Source: Clavibacter michiganensis
GTDB lineage: Bacteria > Actinomycetota > Actinomycetes > Actinomycetales > Microbacteriaceae
Reading direction: 5' to 3'
DNA: 64,000 bases
Assembly: GCF_016907085.1 (NCBI RefSeq)
Contig: NZ_JAFBBJ010000001.1
Span: 558,001 to 622,000 of the forward strand
Positions 24,475-32,593 of the stretch are shown here, one piece after another. The notes below the pieces were generated by a model that did no database searches, was not told the DNA's origin, and was given only the letters and a program-made list of their open reading frames with translations. Position 1 is the stretch's first letter. Each line of letters starts with the position of its first letter. A program made the position numbers and the translations under genes.

Positions 24475-25224
24475 ATGCCCGTGACCCTCACCGAGATCCC
24501 CCTGCCCGCGGCCTCGCCCGAGGCGTCGCCCGGCCTGCACGGCGTGCTGGCGGTGCCGGCGGGCGAGGGCCCGTGGCCCGCGGTCGTCGTGGTGCACGAG
24601 GCCTTCGGCGTCACCGACGTGATGCGCCGCCAGGCCGAGCGCCTCGCCGAGGCCGGCTTCCTCGCGCTCATGCCCGATCTCTTCTCGGCCGGCGGCGCGC
24701 GCCGCTGCCTGGTCGCGACCTTCCGCACGCTCGCGGCGGGGGAGGGACGCGCGTTCGTCGACGTCGAGTCCGCCCGCCGGGCGCTCCTCGCCCGCGCCGA
24801 CTGCACGGGCCGCGTGGGCGTCATCGGCTTCTGCATGGGCGGCGGGTTCGCCCTGGCCGCGGCCTCCCGCGGCTTCGACGCCTCGAGCGTCAACTACGGG
24901 ATGCTCCCCGAGGACCTCGACGGGGTGCTCGACGGCGCGTGCCCGATCGTCGCGAGCTACGGCGGACGCGACCGGCAGCTCGCGGGATCCGCCGACCGCC
25001 TGGAAGCCGCCCTCGAGGCGCACGGCATCGCGCACGACGTGCGGGAGTACCCGGCCGCCGGGCACTCCTTCCTCAACGACGCCGAGATGGGTCCCCGGCC
25101 GCTCCGGCCGGTGCTGCGCGCGGTGGGCATGGGGCCCGAGCCCGCGTCCGCGGCGGACGCATGGCGCCGGATCGACGCGTTCCTGGACGCCCACCTGCGC
25201 GACCGGGAGCACGCGGGCGCGTAG
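24475..25224 (+). CDS. Dienelactone hydrolase family protein
   Basis: A 249-residue alpha/beta hydrolase of the dienelactone hydrolase group. It uses a Cys nucleophile: Cys120 in GFCMGGG. The acid is the Asp in GGRDRQL and the His is in AGHSFLND, so the Cys-Asp-His triad is complete. The N-terminal VVVVHEAFG block provides the conserved Glu that activates the Cys. Family members open lactone rings in aromatic catabolism or hydrolyse other esters. No ring-cleavage genes are nearby, so the true substrate is open. The start is fixed by a leaderless-type -10 hexamer. Confidence 0.88.
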   Translation: MPVTLTEIPLPAASPEASPGLHGVLAVPAGEGPWPAVVVVHEAFGVTDVMRRQAERLAEAGFLALMPDLFSAGGARRCLVATFRTLAAGEGRAFVDVESARRALLARADCTGRVGVIGFCMGGGFALAAASRGFDASSVNYGMLPEDLDGVLDGACPIVASYGGRDRQLAGSADRLEAALEAHGIAHDVREYPAAGHSFLNDAEMGPRPLRPVLRAVGMGPEPASAADAWRRIDAFLDAHLRDREHAGA

Positions 25225-25268
25225 CGCATCGACCCTGCGCGCCGACGGGATTCTCCACCGGCCTCGGC

Positions 25269-25274
25269 TAGCCT
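25269..25274 (+). promoter_or_regulatory. -10 hexamer TAGCCT upstream of the LCP gene
   Basis: TAGCCT lies 58 bp before the chosen ATG at 25333, suggesting a leader of about 50 nt. If the GTG at 25288 is used instead, the leader would be only a few bases. Confidence 0.35.
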
Positions 25275-25332
25275 GTGGAGGATCCGGGTGCCCGCGCCCG
25301 GCACTCCCCGCCCGGCGACGAGAGATCCACCC

Positions 25333-26595
25333 ATGCAGCACGCCCCCCAGAGGACTCGCGCCGACCGGGCGCGCGTCCGCGGCATCGCGCGACACGGCCG
25401 CCTCCGGACCCCGAGCGCCGGACGCGCGGTCATGAAGGGCGTCGGCATGGTCGCCGCGGTCGCGTTCGCGGCCGCCGCATCGCTGCTGACCATCGTCTTC
25501 GTGGACCTCTCCCGCACCGTCGCCGACAACACGGTCGACATCTCGGGCGGCCAGACGATGCCGCCCTCGCTCGGCGGCATCGACGGCGGCGCCAACATCC
25601 TCATCGTCGGCAGCGACAGCCGCGCCGGCCAGGGCGACGGCTACGGCGCCGCGAAGGACGTGGGCACGGCCTCGCTCAACGACGTGACGATGCTGCTCCA
25701 CATCAGCGAGGACAGCAGCCGCGCCACGGTCATCTCCTTCCCGCGCGACATGCTCGTGCCGATCCCGGAGTGCGAGGGGCCGGACGGCACGAAGTACGCC
25801 GCCAGCTCGCGCGCCCAGCTCAACGAGTCGCTGTCCCGCGGCGGCTTCGAGTGCACCGTCCGCATGGTCGAGGGCCTCACCGGGCTCGACATCCCCTACG
25901 GCGGCGTCGTGCAGTTCAACGGCGTGGTGGAGATGTCGAACGCGGTCGGCGGCGTCGAGGTCTGCGTGGCGAACGGCATCTACGACAAGAAGACCGACCT
26001 GTCGCTGGATCCCGGGATCCACCCGCTCCAGGGCAAGGAGGCCGTGCAGTTCCTCCGCACCCGCTACGGCGTCGGCGACGGCAGCGACATCTCGCGCATC
26101 GGCAACCAGCAGGTGTTCCTGAGCGCGCTCGTGCGCACGATCAAGAGCACCGACACCCTCACCAACCCCGCCAAGCTCTACGGCATCGCCCGCGCCGTGG
26201 TCGACAACATGCAGCTGTCCACGTCGCTCGCCGACCTCGACACGCTCGTCTCGGTGGGGCTGACCTTCAAGGACATCCCGCTCGACGACGTCGTGTTCCT
26301 GCAGTACCCGGGCACCGTGCTGGCCAACGGACGGGTCCAGCCGGACGAGGCGGCCGCCGCGCAGCTCATGGGCCTCCTCGCCTCCGACGCGGACTTCTCG
26401 CTCGGCCAGGCCGCGGCGTCCGACGAGTCCGGCAGCGTGCCCGCCGAGGGCACCACGACGCCGCCGGCCACGACCGCGCCGCCGGCCGACGGCTCGACGC
26501 CGACGACGCCGCCCACCGCGACGGCCGAGGTGCTCGACCCGAGCATCACCGGCCAGACCGCCGCGCAGAGCACCTGCTCCAACGGCCAGGGCTGA
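25333..26595 (+). CDS. LytR-CpsA-Psr (LCP) family cell-wall glycopolymer ligase
   Basis: A 420-residue membrane-anchored LCP protein. A basic cytoplasmic N-terminus is followed by one transmembrane helix (about 37-60). The extracellular LCP domain then starts with NILIVGSDSRAG and has ND-V-TMLLHIS, the ISFPRDMLVPIP block with conserved Arg and Asp, and a late RTRYGVGDGSDISRIGNQQ. LCP enzymes transfer teichoic-acid-like polymers or arabinogalactan from polyprenyl carriers to peptidoglycan. The C-terminus ends in a Thr/Pro-rich tail, likely disordered wall-spanning sequence. The ATG was preferred to GTG 25288, but either is possible. Confidence 0.88.
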   Translation: MQHAPQRTRADRARVRGIARHGRLRTPSAGRAVMKGVGMVAAVAFAAAASLLTIVFVDLSRTVADNTVDISGGQTMPPSLGGIDGGANILIVGSDSRAGQGDGYGAAKDVGTASLNDVTMLLHISEDSSRATVISFPRDMLVPIPECEGPDGTKYAASSRAQLNESLSRGGFECTVRMVEGLTGLDIPYGGVVQFNGVVEMSNAVGGVEVCVANGIYDKKTDLSLDPGIHPLQGKEAVQFLRTRYGVGDGSDISRIGNQQVFLSALVRTIKSTDTLTNPAKLYGIARAVVDNMQLSTSLADLDTLVSVGLTFKDIPLDDVVFLQYPGTVLANGRVQPDEAAAAQLMGLLASDADFSLGQAAASDESGSVPAEGTTTPPATTAPPADGSTPTTPPTATAEVLDPSITGQTAAQSTCSNGQG

Positions 26596-26623
26596 CCCGG
26601 CGCCACCGCCCGGGCGTCGACCG

Positions 26624-27544
26624 TCAGCGCGAGGCCGGATCCGGGGTGGCCGCCGTCGCGCGCGCCGCGAGGAACGCCCGCACGACGGGGTTCGGATCGT
26701 CGGCGCGCGTCGCGACGTGCACCGTCGAGGTCGCGTGCGAGTCCCGGAGCGGGACGACGCGGACCGTGTCCGGCGCGCCGACCGTCGCGCTCCGCGGGGC
26801 GATCGTCACGCCGAGTCCCGCCCCCACGAGGTGGATGATCATGGTCCACGTCGACCCCTCCTGGACCACCCGCACGATCCGGCCCCGCTCGGTGACGGGC
26901 TCGAGGTTCCGCGCGTAGGCGTCGTCGCTCGCGCGTCGCGGCGGGAACACGAAGGGCTCGTCGGCGAGGAGGGCCGCGTCCACCGCGGGCAGGGCGGCCA
27001 GCGCATGCGCGGCCGGCACGACCGCCGTGAACGGCTCGGTGAGGACCTCCACGAGGTCGACGCCGTCGGCCGGATCCGGGTCGCGCACGATCGCGACGTC
27101 GAGCTCGCCCCGGACCAGCGCCTGCATCAGGTCGACCGTGAAGCCCTCGCGCACCCGCACCTCGACGTCCGGGTGGAGCGCGCGGAAGCGCCGGATGCTC
27201 TCCACGGGCCCGGTCCGCTCCGCCGGGATCGCGACGGTCGAGTGCACCATGCCGAGGTCGAGCCGCCCCGCATCCCCGCGGGCGATGCGCGCCACCTCGT
27301 CGAGCCCGGCCTCGGCCTGCCGGAGCAGCGCGCGCCCGCGCTCCCTCAGCGCGGCGCCCGCCGGCGTGACGGCGACGCTCCGGGAGGTGCGGACGAGCAG
27401 CGCCACGCCGAGCCGGCGCTCGAGGCGCTGCACCTGCTGCGAGAGCACCGGCTGGGCGATGCCGAGCTGCTCCGCCGCCCGGCCGAAGTGACGCTCGTCG
27501 GCGACGGCGAGGAAGGAGCGGACGAGGCGGAGGTCGAGATCCAT
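26624..27544 (-). CDS. LysR-family transcriptional regulator
   Basis: A 306-residue LysR-type regulator. N-terminal winged HTH (residues 1-60) with FGRAAEQLGIAQPVLSQQVQRLE, then a linker helix and a periplasmic-binding-like effector domain (about 90-295). It is divergent from a GNAT acetyltransferase gene with 68 bp between the starts. That is the classic LysR arrangement and suggests control of that gene, probably with a small co-inducer. Minus-strand TAGCGT lies 6 nt before its ATG. It ends 28 bp from the LCP gene end (convergent). Effector unknown. Confidence 0.9.
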   Translation of the reverse strand: MDLDLRLVRSFLAVADERHFGRAAEQLGIAQPVLSQQVQRLERRLGVALLVRTSRSVAVTPAGAALRERGRALLRQAEAGLDEVARIARGDAGRLDLGMVHSTVAIPAERTGPVESIRRFRALHPDVEVRVREGFTVDLMQALVRGELDVAIVRDPDPADGVDLVEVLTEPFTAVVPAAHALAALPAVDAALLADEPFVFPPRRASDDAYARNLEPVTERGRIVRVVQEGSTWTMIIHLVGAGLGVTIAPRSATVGAPDTVRVVPLRDSHATSTVHVATRADDPNPVVRAFLAARATAATPDPASR

Positions 27545-27550
27545 TCACGA

Positions 27551-27581
27551 ACGCTATCGGAGCGACGTCTTCCATATTGGA
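27551..27581. promoter_or_regulatory. Divergent LysR/GNAT promoter region with TCCA-N3-TGGA operator candidate
   Basis: Minus-strand TAGCGT (27551-27556) sits 6 nt before the LysR start. TCCA-TAT-TGGA (27571-27581) is an A/T-rich dyad of the size seen in LysR T-N11-A sites and lies between the two starts. Confidence 0.4.
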
Positions 27582-27600
27582 CACCGTCCTGGTCGGCGGC

Positions 27601-27606
27601 GATGCT
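27601..27606 (+). promoter_or_regulatory. -10-like GATGCT, leaderless start of GNAT gene
   Basis: GATGCT is followed by 6 nt and the ATG at 27613. Confidence 0.35.
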
Positions 27607-27612
27607 GGATCC

Positions 27613-28155
27613 ATGAGCACGCACGCCGAGAGCCCGTCCGCATCCGCATCCGCATCCGCCCCGATCGGGATCTCGCCGCTCGTCGACGACGCCGACGCCC
27701 GCGCCTTCCGCGCCTTGAACGAGGCCTGGATCACGACGCTGTTCGCGCTCGAGCCCGACGACGAGCGCGTGCTCGCCGACCCGCGCGGCCAGGTCGTCGA
27801 CCGCGGCGGCGCGGTGCTCCTCGCCCGCGACGGGGACCGCGTCGTGGGATGCGTGGCCCTGATCCCCGAGGGCGACGGCCTGTGGGAGCTCGCGAAGATG
27901 GCGGTCGACGCGTCCGTCCGCGGGCGGGGGACCGGCCGGAAGCTGCTCCTCGCCGCCCTCGACGAGGCACGACGACGGGGAGCGGGAGCCGTGGTGCTCG
28001 GCAGCAGCGTCGACCTGCCCGCCGCCGTCCACCTCTACGAGAGCGTCGGGTTCCGGCACGTGCCGCCCGCGGAGGTCGGGCACATGCCCTACGCGCGGGC
28101 CAGCGTGTTCATGCGGCACGACCTCGGCGACGGGCCCGGTGCCGAGCGCGACTGA
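27613..28155 (+). CDS. GNAT-family N-acetyltransferase
   Basis: A 180-residue acetyltransferase. After a Ser/Ala-rich stretch it has the GNAT core: GCVALIP strand, LAKMAVDASVRGRGTGRKLL containing the acetyl-CoA loop (R-G-x-G-x-G/T type), and a C-terminal LYESVGF. Residues around ALNEAWI and FALEPDDERVL at the start recall the MarR-associated/YjcF-like GNAT group. The alternative TTG at 27577 was rejected: it would overlap the operator dyad and lacks a ribosome site. Probably regulated by the divergent LysR protein. Its end is 8 bp from the end of convergent pnuC. Substrate unknown. Confidence 0.82.
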   Translation: MSTHAESPSASASASAPIGISPLVDDADARAFRALNEAWITTLFALEPDDERVLADPRGQVVDRGGAVLLARDGDRVVGCVALIPEGDGLWELAKMAVDASVRGRGTGRKLLLAALDEARRRGAGAVVLGSSVDLPAAVHLYESVGFRHVPPAEVGHMPYARASVFMRHDLGDGPGAERD

Positions 28156-28163
28156 CGCGTTCG

Positions 28164-28862
28164 TCAGCGCTCGGCGGGGGCCTCGACGACGCGCGGATCC
28201 GGGAAGGCCGTCTCCACCGCGGGGGCCCCGGTGCCGCGGGCGCGCATCCAGACGAAGAAGCCCGTGAGCGTGAAGGCGCCGTAGAAGACGTACATGAAGG
28301 CGGACGCGTAGTAGCCGGCGCTCACGAGCAGCGGCACGCCGACGAGGTCGACCGCCACCCAGATCAGCCAGAACTCGACCCAGCCCTTGGCCATGCCGTA
28401 GGTGGCGAGGAGCGAGCCGACGAAGATCCAGGCGTCGGCCCACACGGGCTCGTAGGAGCCGAGCGCGCGGAAGACGGGCGTGAGGATGGCGGTGCCGCCG
28501 ACGAGCGCGACCACGAGCAGGATCCGCTCGCGACCGGACGCCCACTGCGGGACGACGGGCGCACCGCCGTGCCTGGCCTGCTGCCAGCGGTACCAGCCGT
28601 AGACCGAGACGGCGATGAACATGACCTGGCGGCCGGCCTGGCCGAGGAGGTTCACGGGGTTCGGCGTGCCGAAGACGGCGCCGAGGAAGACGGTGAAGAG
28701 GAGCACGTTGCCGACGATGCCGACGGGCCACGCCCAGACCTTGCGGCGCATGCCGCCGAGCGCGCTGGCGAGGCCGAAGAGGTTGCCGACGATCTCGCGC
28801 CAGAGGATGGTCTGGTCGCCGATGCGGAGCTGCGCGTCGAACAGCCACTCGAGTGCCGCCAT
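28164..28862 (-). CDS. pnuC: Nicotinamide riboside transporter PnuC
   Basis: A 232-residue membrane protein with about seven helices, matching PnuC/NadM-type vitamin transporters. Clear hallmarks are W-x-W-P-x-G-I-x-G-N in an early helix, a GQAGRQVMFIAVSVYGWYRW block, and the ADAWIFVGSLLATYGMAKGWVEFW segment near the pore. It imports nicotinamide riboside by facilitated diffusion, trapped inside by phosphorylation, for NAD synthesis. A GGAGGG ribosome site lies 7 nt before the ATG. No NadR kinase or NiaR-type regulator is adjacent, and I see no riboswitch fold in the 155 bp upstream. Confidence 0.9.
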   Translation of the reverse strand: MAALEWLFDAQLRIGDQTILWREIVGNLFGLASALGGMRRKVWAWPVGIVGNVLLFTVFLGAVFGTPNPVNLLGQAGRQVMFIAVSVYGWYRWQQARHGGAPVVPQWASGRERILLVVALVGGTAILTPVFRALGSYEPVWADAWIFVGSLLATYGMAKGWVEFWLIWVAVDLVGVPLLVSAGYYASAFMYVFYGAFTLTGFFVWMRARGTGAPAVETAFPDPRVVEAPAER

Positions 28863-28957
28863 GCGGGATCCCTCCGTGCGCCGCGGTCCGGGTGACCTGC
28901 GTGCGGGACGCCGTGCGCGGCGCCGATGGGGTGAAGGCGCGCATGCCCTCGGCTATT

Positions 28958-28975
28958 CCCCGGACCCGCCCGGGG
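28958..28975 (-). terminator. Short GC hairpin after the DUF6504 gene
   Basis: A 6-bp stem (28958-28963 with 28970-28975, 6-nt loop) lies about 43 bp after the stop of the minus-strand DUF6504 gene, followed on that strand by AATA. Weak but well placed. Confidence 0.35.
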
Positions 28976-29017
28976 TCGGCAGCCGGTGCCGAGGCGGCTT
29001 CGGGCACCGAGGCGGCC

Positions 29018-29341
29018 TCAGGCGAACAGGCGCACGTCGAGCTCCTCGTCGGACGCGGTGACGAGCGACCAGCGGCCGCGCGCGTCGACGCTCAGGTCGA
29101 ACGAGCCGTCGACCCGGCGCGCGCCCGTGGTGAGCGGCACGGCCTCGACGCGCCACATGCGCAGCTCGAGCAGGTGGGCGCTCGCGCCGCGGGGCGCGCG
29201 GCCCGTGCGCTGCCACCAGTCGACCCGCGCGATCCACCGCTCGGGCGAGCTCACCACCCCGTAGACCACGCCCCGCCAGGTGAAGCGCAACGGCGAGCCG
29301 TCGTCCGAGAGCTCGACCTCCACGTCCTCGTCGATCCGCAT
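29018..29341 (-). CDS. DUF6504 family protein, SOS-regulated
   Basis: A 107-residue soluble protein matching DUF6504: an acidic first strand, then [20 protein letters not shown], and a Trp-bearing LWRVEA-like strand (here MWRVEA). In other actinobacteria this domain occurs near or fused to ImuB/DnaE2-type mutasome proteins, so a role in damage tolerance is plausible. The sequence shows a perfect LexA box 43 bp upstream (29384-29399), which strongly supports SOS control. A GAGGAG ribosome site precedes the ATG. It stands alone, about 6 kb from dnaE2. Molecular function unknown. Confidence 0.75.
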   Translation of the reverse strand: MRIDEDVEVELSDDGSPLRFTWRGVVYGVVSSPERWIARVDWWQRTGRAPRGASAHLLELRMWRVEAVPLTTGARRVDGSFDLSVDARGRWSLVTASDEELDVRLFA

Positions 29342-29383
29342 GTGCCGCTCCTCTCGCCCGTCGCGCCGGCCGCGCTCCCGCGT

Positions 29384-29399
29384 TCGAACGGATGTTCGA
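29384..29399. promoter_or_regulatory. LexA (SOS) box upstream of DUF6504 gene
   Basis: TCGAAC-GGAT-GTTCGA, identical in all 16 bases to the box upstream of dnaE2, 43 bp before the DUF6504 start. Confidence 0.92.
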
Positions 29400-29594
29400 A
29401 CGTCTGATCCGAGTGTAGGAACGCCCGCCGACATCCACGAGGGGAGCGGGCGGATCCGCCTCACCCTCGACCGGAGGCTGAGGGTCGTGTCCGGATCACG
29501 CGCATCGGGCATGGATCGGCGGGTCGGCGCGTTGGCACCAGGGTCCCGAGGGCGGCAGACGCCCCCTCGTCATCGACACCCGAGGAGGGTCCAC

Positions 29595-30464
29595 ATGACC
29601 GACACCACCACCCGTCCTGCCGAGGCATCCGGCACGTTCACCATCGGCGGCGACCTGCCCGTCGTCCGGCTCGGCTACGGCACCATGCAGCTGACCGGCG
29701 AGGGCGTCTGGGGCGCCCCCGAGGACCCCGCCGAGGCCGTCCGCGTCATCCGCCGCGCCGCCGAGCTCGGCGTCACGTTCTTCGACACCGCCGACTCCTA
29801 CGGCCCGTTCGTGGCCGAGGAGCTCCTCAAGGAGGCGCTCCACCCGTACGCCGACGACGTCGTCATCGCGACCAAGGGCGGGCTCACGCGCCCCGGGCCC
29901 GGCGACTGGCAGCCCGTCGGCCGCCCCGAGTACCTGCGCCAGCAGCTGGAGCTGAGCCTGCGCCACCTGGGCCTCGAGCGCATCGACCTCTACCAGCTGC
30001 ACCGCATCGACCCGGCGGTGCCGCTCGCCGACCAGATCGGCGTGCTCAAGGACCTGCAGTCCGAGGGCAAGATCCGCCACATCGGGCTCTCCGAGGTGCA
30101 GGTCGACGACGTGAAGGCCGCGCGCGAGATCGCCGAGATCGTCTCGGTGCAGAACCTCTTCAACCTCGCCAAGCGCGACGCCGAGCCGCTGCTCGACTAC
30201 GCCGAGGCCGAGGGCCTCGCGTTCATCCCGTGGTTCCCGCTCGCGACCGGCGAGCTCGCGAAGGACGGCGGCCCGCTCGACGCCCTCGCGAAGCAGCACG
30301 ACGCGCGCGCCTCGCAGCTCGCGCTCGCGTGGCTCCTGCGCCGCTCGCCCGTGATGCTGCCGATCCCCGGCACCAAGTCGGTCGGGCACGTCGAGGACAA
30401 CATCGCCGCGGCGGGCATCGAGCTCACCGACGACGAGTTCCAGGCGCTCACCGACGCCGTCTGA
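29595..30464 (+). CDS. Aldo/keto reductase
   Basis: A 289-residue (beta/alpha)8 NADPH-dependent reductase. It shows the AKR catalytic set: Asp in FFDTADSYG with Tyr, Lys in IATKGG, and His in YQLHRID. The C-terminal [23 protein letters not shown] is the NADPH phosphate-binding signature. It resembles bacterial oxidoreductases of the AKR13/YdbC type rather than Kv-beta proteins. The ATG follows GAGGAGGG. It is monocistronic: a LexA-box region lies upstream on the other strand and a strong hairpin follows directly. The carbonyl substrate cannot be predicted. Confidence 0.9.
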   Translation: MTDTTTRPAEASGTFTIGGDLPVVRLGYGTMQLTGEGVWGAPEDPAEAVRVIRRAAELGVTFFDTADSYGPFVAEELLKEALHPYADDVVIATKGGLTRPGPGDWQPVGRPEYLRQQLELSLRHLGLERIDLYQLHRIDPAVPLADQIGVLKDLQSEGKIRHIGLSEVQVDDVKAAREIAEIVSVQNLFNLAKRDAEPLLDYAEAEGLAFIPWFPLATGELAKDGGPLDALAKQHDARASQLALAWLLRRSPVMLPIPGTKSVGHVEDNIAAAGIELTDDEFQALTDAV

Positions 30465-30479
30465 TCCACCCGCACGCAC

Positions 30480-30513
30480 GAGGGCCCCGCAGGAGCGATC
30501 CTGCGGGGCCCTC
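30480..30513. terminator. Strong hairpin terminator after the aldo/keto reductase gene
   Basis: A perfect 15-bp stem (30480-30494 with 30499-30513) closes a GCGA tetraloop. It lies between convergent genes and probably acts in both directions. Confidence 0.88.
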
Positions 30514-30535
30514 CGTCGTTCCCGGCGGCGTCCGG

Positions 30536-31633
30536 CTAGGTGCCGATGCGGGTGCCCGAGTCGTCGGCGAGCCCGAGGTCGTCGAGTTGGGCGAGGAGGC
30601 TCGCGCCGTCCGGGGCGTAGACCCACGGGATCGGGCTGTCGAGGGCGCGCTTCTCCGCCTTCGCCCGTCCGCCCGCGAGCACGGCCTCGCCCGCCGAGAG
30701 CTGCCGGATGAGGACGACCTCGACGTTGCCGGGGTGCTGCTCGGCGAACTCGCCGTAGAGCAGCTCGTCGTGCTGGCCGTCGTCGCCCGCGAGGATCCAC
30801 TTCACGTGCGGGAACTCCTCCGCGAGGCGTCGCAGGTTGTTGCGTTTGTGCTCCATGCCGCTGCGGAACCAGCGGTCGACGGTGGGGCCCCAGTCGGTGA
30901 GGAGGATCGGACCCGGCGGGTACAGGTTGCGCGACAGGAACCGCGTGAGCGTCGGGGCGACGTTCCACGCCCCCGTCGAGAGGTACAGGACGGGCGCGCC
31001 CTCGTGCTGCAGGCGCAGGCGCTCGTAGAGCACGGCCATGCCGGGGGTGGGCGTCCGCGCGTGCTCGTCGAGCACGAACGTGTTCCAGGCGGCGAGGAAC
31101 GGCCGGGGGAGCGCGGTGACCATGACGGTGTCGTCGATGTCGCTGAGGATCCCGGTGCGCACGTCGTCGCCCACGATGAAGACGGGCGCCTCGACGGTCT
31201 CCGACCCCTCTGACCGGATCCGGATCGTGTGCCAGCCGCTCGGCAGGTTCGCCTCGACGACCTGGTCGACGACGCCGCCGCGGTCAGCCCGCACGTGGTG
31301 CTCGATCCCGTCGATCTCGACGACGACGTCGACGTCGGTGAGCGGCACGCTCGTGAAGCTCCGCCAGCCGCGGACGACCTTGTCGCCGGCCAGCGCGCGC
31401 TTGCTCTTCGGGTCGGTGAGGAGGACGCGGCAGAGGACGCGGACCCAGCGCACGGATCCGTAGCCGGCGTAGGGGATGACGGTGGGCTTCAGCCCCCGCT
31501 TCCGGGCCCGGCCCTCGCGGATCTCGTGGATGCGGTCCTCGATGCGCGCCGCCCGGTGCAGCACGGGGGCGGCGGCCGGTGACTCGAGGAGCGTGCGGGT
31601 CGCGTGCTTCTTCTTCTTCGAGGAGGGGGCCAC
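30536..31633 (-). CDS. App1-like phosphatidate phosphatase (DUF2183)
   Basis: A 365-residue protein with a basic N-terminus (K-rich, then helical), a beta-sandwich region (about 90-155) and a HAD-like App1 catalytic domain. That domain starts with the D-x-D-x-T motif SDIDDTVM, continues through LYLSTGAWN, and contains KWILAGDDGQHD, which carries the late acidic motif. Yeast App1 is a Mg-dependent phosphatidate phosphatase; bacterial relatives carry the same DUF2183 domain. GTG at 31633 is my choice; a TTG at 31645 would add four residues. No signal peptide is seen. The lipid substrate is inferred from the family only. Confidence 0.8.
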   Translation of the reverse strand: MAPSSKKKKHATRTLLESPAAAPVLHRAARIEDRIHEIREGRARKRGLKPTVIPYAGYGSVRWVRVLCRVLLTDPKSKRALAGDKVVRGWRSFTSVPLTDVDVVVEIDGIEHHVRADRGGVVDQVVEANLPSGWHTIRIRSEGSETVEAPVFIVGDDVRTGILSDIDDTVMVTALPRPFLAAWNTFVLDEHARTPTPGMAVLYERLRLQHEGAPVLYLSTGAWNVAPTLTRFLSRNLYPPGPILLTDWGPTVDRWFRSGMEHKRNNLRRLAEEFPHVKWILAGDDGQHDELLYGEFAEQHPGNVEVVLIRQLSAGEAVLAGGRAKAEKRALDSPIPWVYAPDGASLLAQLDDLGLADDSGTRIGT

Positions 31634-31670
31634 GCGCCCAGTCAACCAGACGCGGGGAGCCGGCCCGTCG

Positions 31671-32402
31671 TCACACGGGCCGGGCGAGCTCCGCCGTGTC
31701 CGGCGCGCCCTGGTCGATCCCGGGCCCGACCTCGTCCATCGCGAGCTCCTCGATCACGTCCTCCGCCTGCGCGGCGACGGCCCGCAGCAGGTCGGGGGAG
31801 CCCTCGGCCGTGGGGTCGAGCCACTCCTCGACGACGTCGGGCGAGAGCACCACGGGCATGCGCTCCGCGAGCGCCTCCACCGTGCCGGCCGACGGACGGG
31901 TGAGCACCGCACAGCTCAGCACCCAGCGGGCCGGGTCGTCGGCCGCGCGCGACGGATCCCGCCACCACTCGTACAGCGCCGCGAGGAGCACGGTGCCCTC
32001 GCCGGCGCCGACGAGGTACGGGGTGCGCAGTCCGTCGTCGGTCTCGTGGTGCTCGTAGTAGCCCGACACCGGGACCGCCGCGCGCCGGGACACGAGCGCC
32101 TGCAGGAGCTCCGGCCGGGAGGCGAGCTGCTCCGCGGGGACCTCCGCGAGCGGCGGGCCCTGGTCCGGCCCCGGGGATCCCGCGGGGACGAGGCCCCAGC
32201 GCGCCGACTCGAGGCGCCGCACGGGCACCTGGTCCTCGGTGTCGCCCTCCGCGCGGCGCGGCAGCGTGTCGACCAGGACCGCCACGCGCTGGCCGGGGAC
32301 GATGCGCCAGGACGGCCCGGGCACGGCGTCGCCCGCGTGATCCACGTCGAGCAGCCCGACCAGGTCGTCGGCGGTCGTGGCCCGGGCGAGGATGCGCGTC
32401 AT
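31671..32402 (-). CDS. SRAP (HMCES/YedK)-like protein lacking key catalytic residues
   Basis: A 243-residue protein alignable with SRAP domains along its length: W-R-I-V-P-G, ARWGLVP, VSGYYEH, and ERMPVVLSPDVVEEWL. In YedK/HMCES, Cys2 forms a thiazolidine crosslink to abasic sites with help from Asn75, Glu105 and His160. Here residue 2 is Thr, the Asn region reads PLAEVPA, and the His of I-H-D-R is replaced by Ala (LAERMP). Only the Glu is kept. It is therefore probably unable to crosslink DNA. A CAGGAT hexamer 7 nt upstream supports the start at 32402; an ATG 9 bp earlier also exists but would not restore Cys2. Confidence 0.75.
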   Translation of the reverse strand: MTRILARATTADDLVGLLDVDHAGDAVPGPSWRIVPGQRVAVLVDTLPRRAEGDTEDQVPVRRLESARWGLVPAGSPGPDQGPPLAEVPAEQLASRPELLQALVSRRAAVPVSGYYEHHETDDGLRTPYLVGAGEGTVLLAALYEWWRDPSRAADDPARWVLSCAVLTRPSAGTVEALAERMPVVLSPDVVEEWLDPTAEGSPDLLRAVAAQAEDVIEELAMDEVGPGIDQGAPDTAELARPV

Positions 32403-32409
32403 GCCCTCC

Positions 32410-32415
32410 ATCCTG
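32410..32415 (-). promoter_or_regulatory. -10-like CAGGAT before the SRAP-like gene
   Basis: Minus-strand CAGGAT lies 7 nt before the ATG at 32402. Confidence 0.3.
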
Positions 32416-32565
32416 GCGGACGCGTCCGACGCCGACCGACGTGCGCGCGGCATCCGGGGACTGTCCGCTGGAGCCCCATTTGTTACGAAGTGGCGACAGG
32501 GGACGACCCGGTGCGGCCGTTCCGGCGCCGGCATGGTTCGCTGGAGGACCTGGCAAGTGTCGATT

Positions 32566-32580
32566 CGTAGCGCATACGAG
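32566..32580. promoter_or_regulatory. TCGTA-N5-TACGA dyad just upstream of opuCA
   Basis: A 5-bp inverted repeat with a 5-nt spacer ends 13 nt before the opuCA ATG, in an A/T-richer stretch that also holds GAGGAA as ribosome site. It may be an operator for the transporter operon or part of the initiation region. Confidence 0.3.
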
Positions 32581-32593
32581 GAATGAGCCACCC

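Noticed and set aside
19210..26022. A 2270-codon open frame on the minus strand
   Set aside because: It spans dnaE2 and several genes on both strands and has Arg/Pro/His-rich, low-complexity composition. It is a by-product of high GC content, not a gene.
28863..29017. An NAD- or vitamin-responsive riboswitch before pnuC
   Set aside because: The region is short and shows only a small GC hairpin fitting the end of the DUF6504 gene; no recognisable aptamer core.
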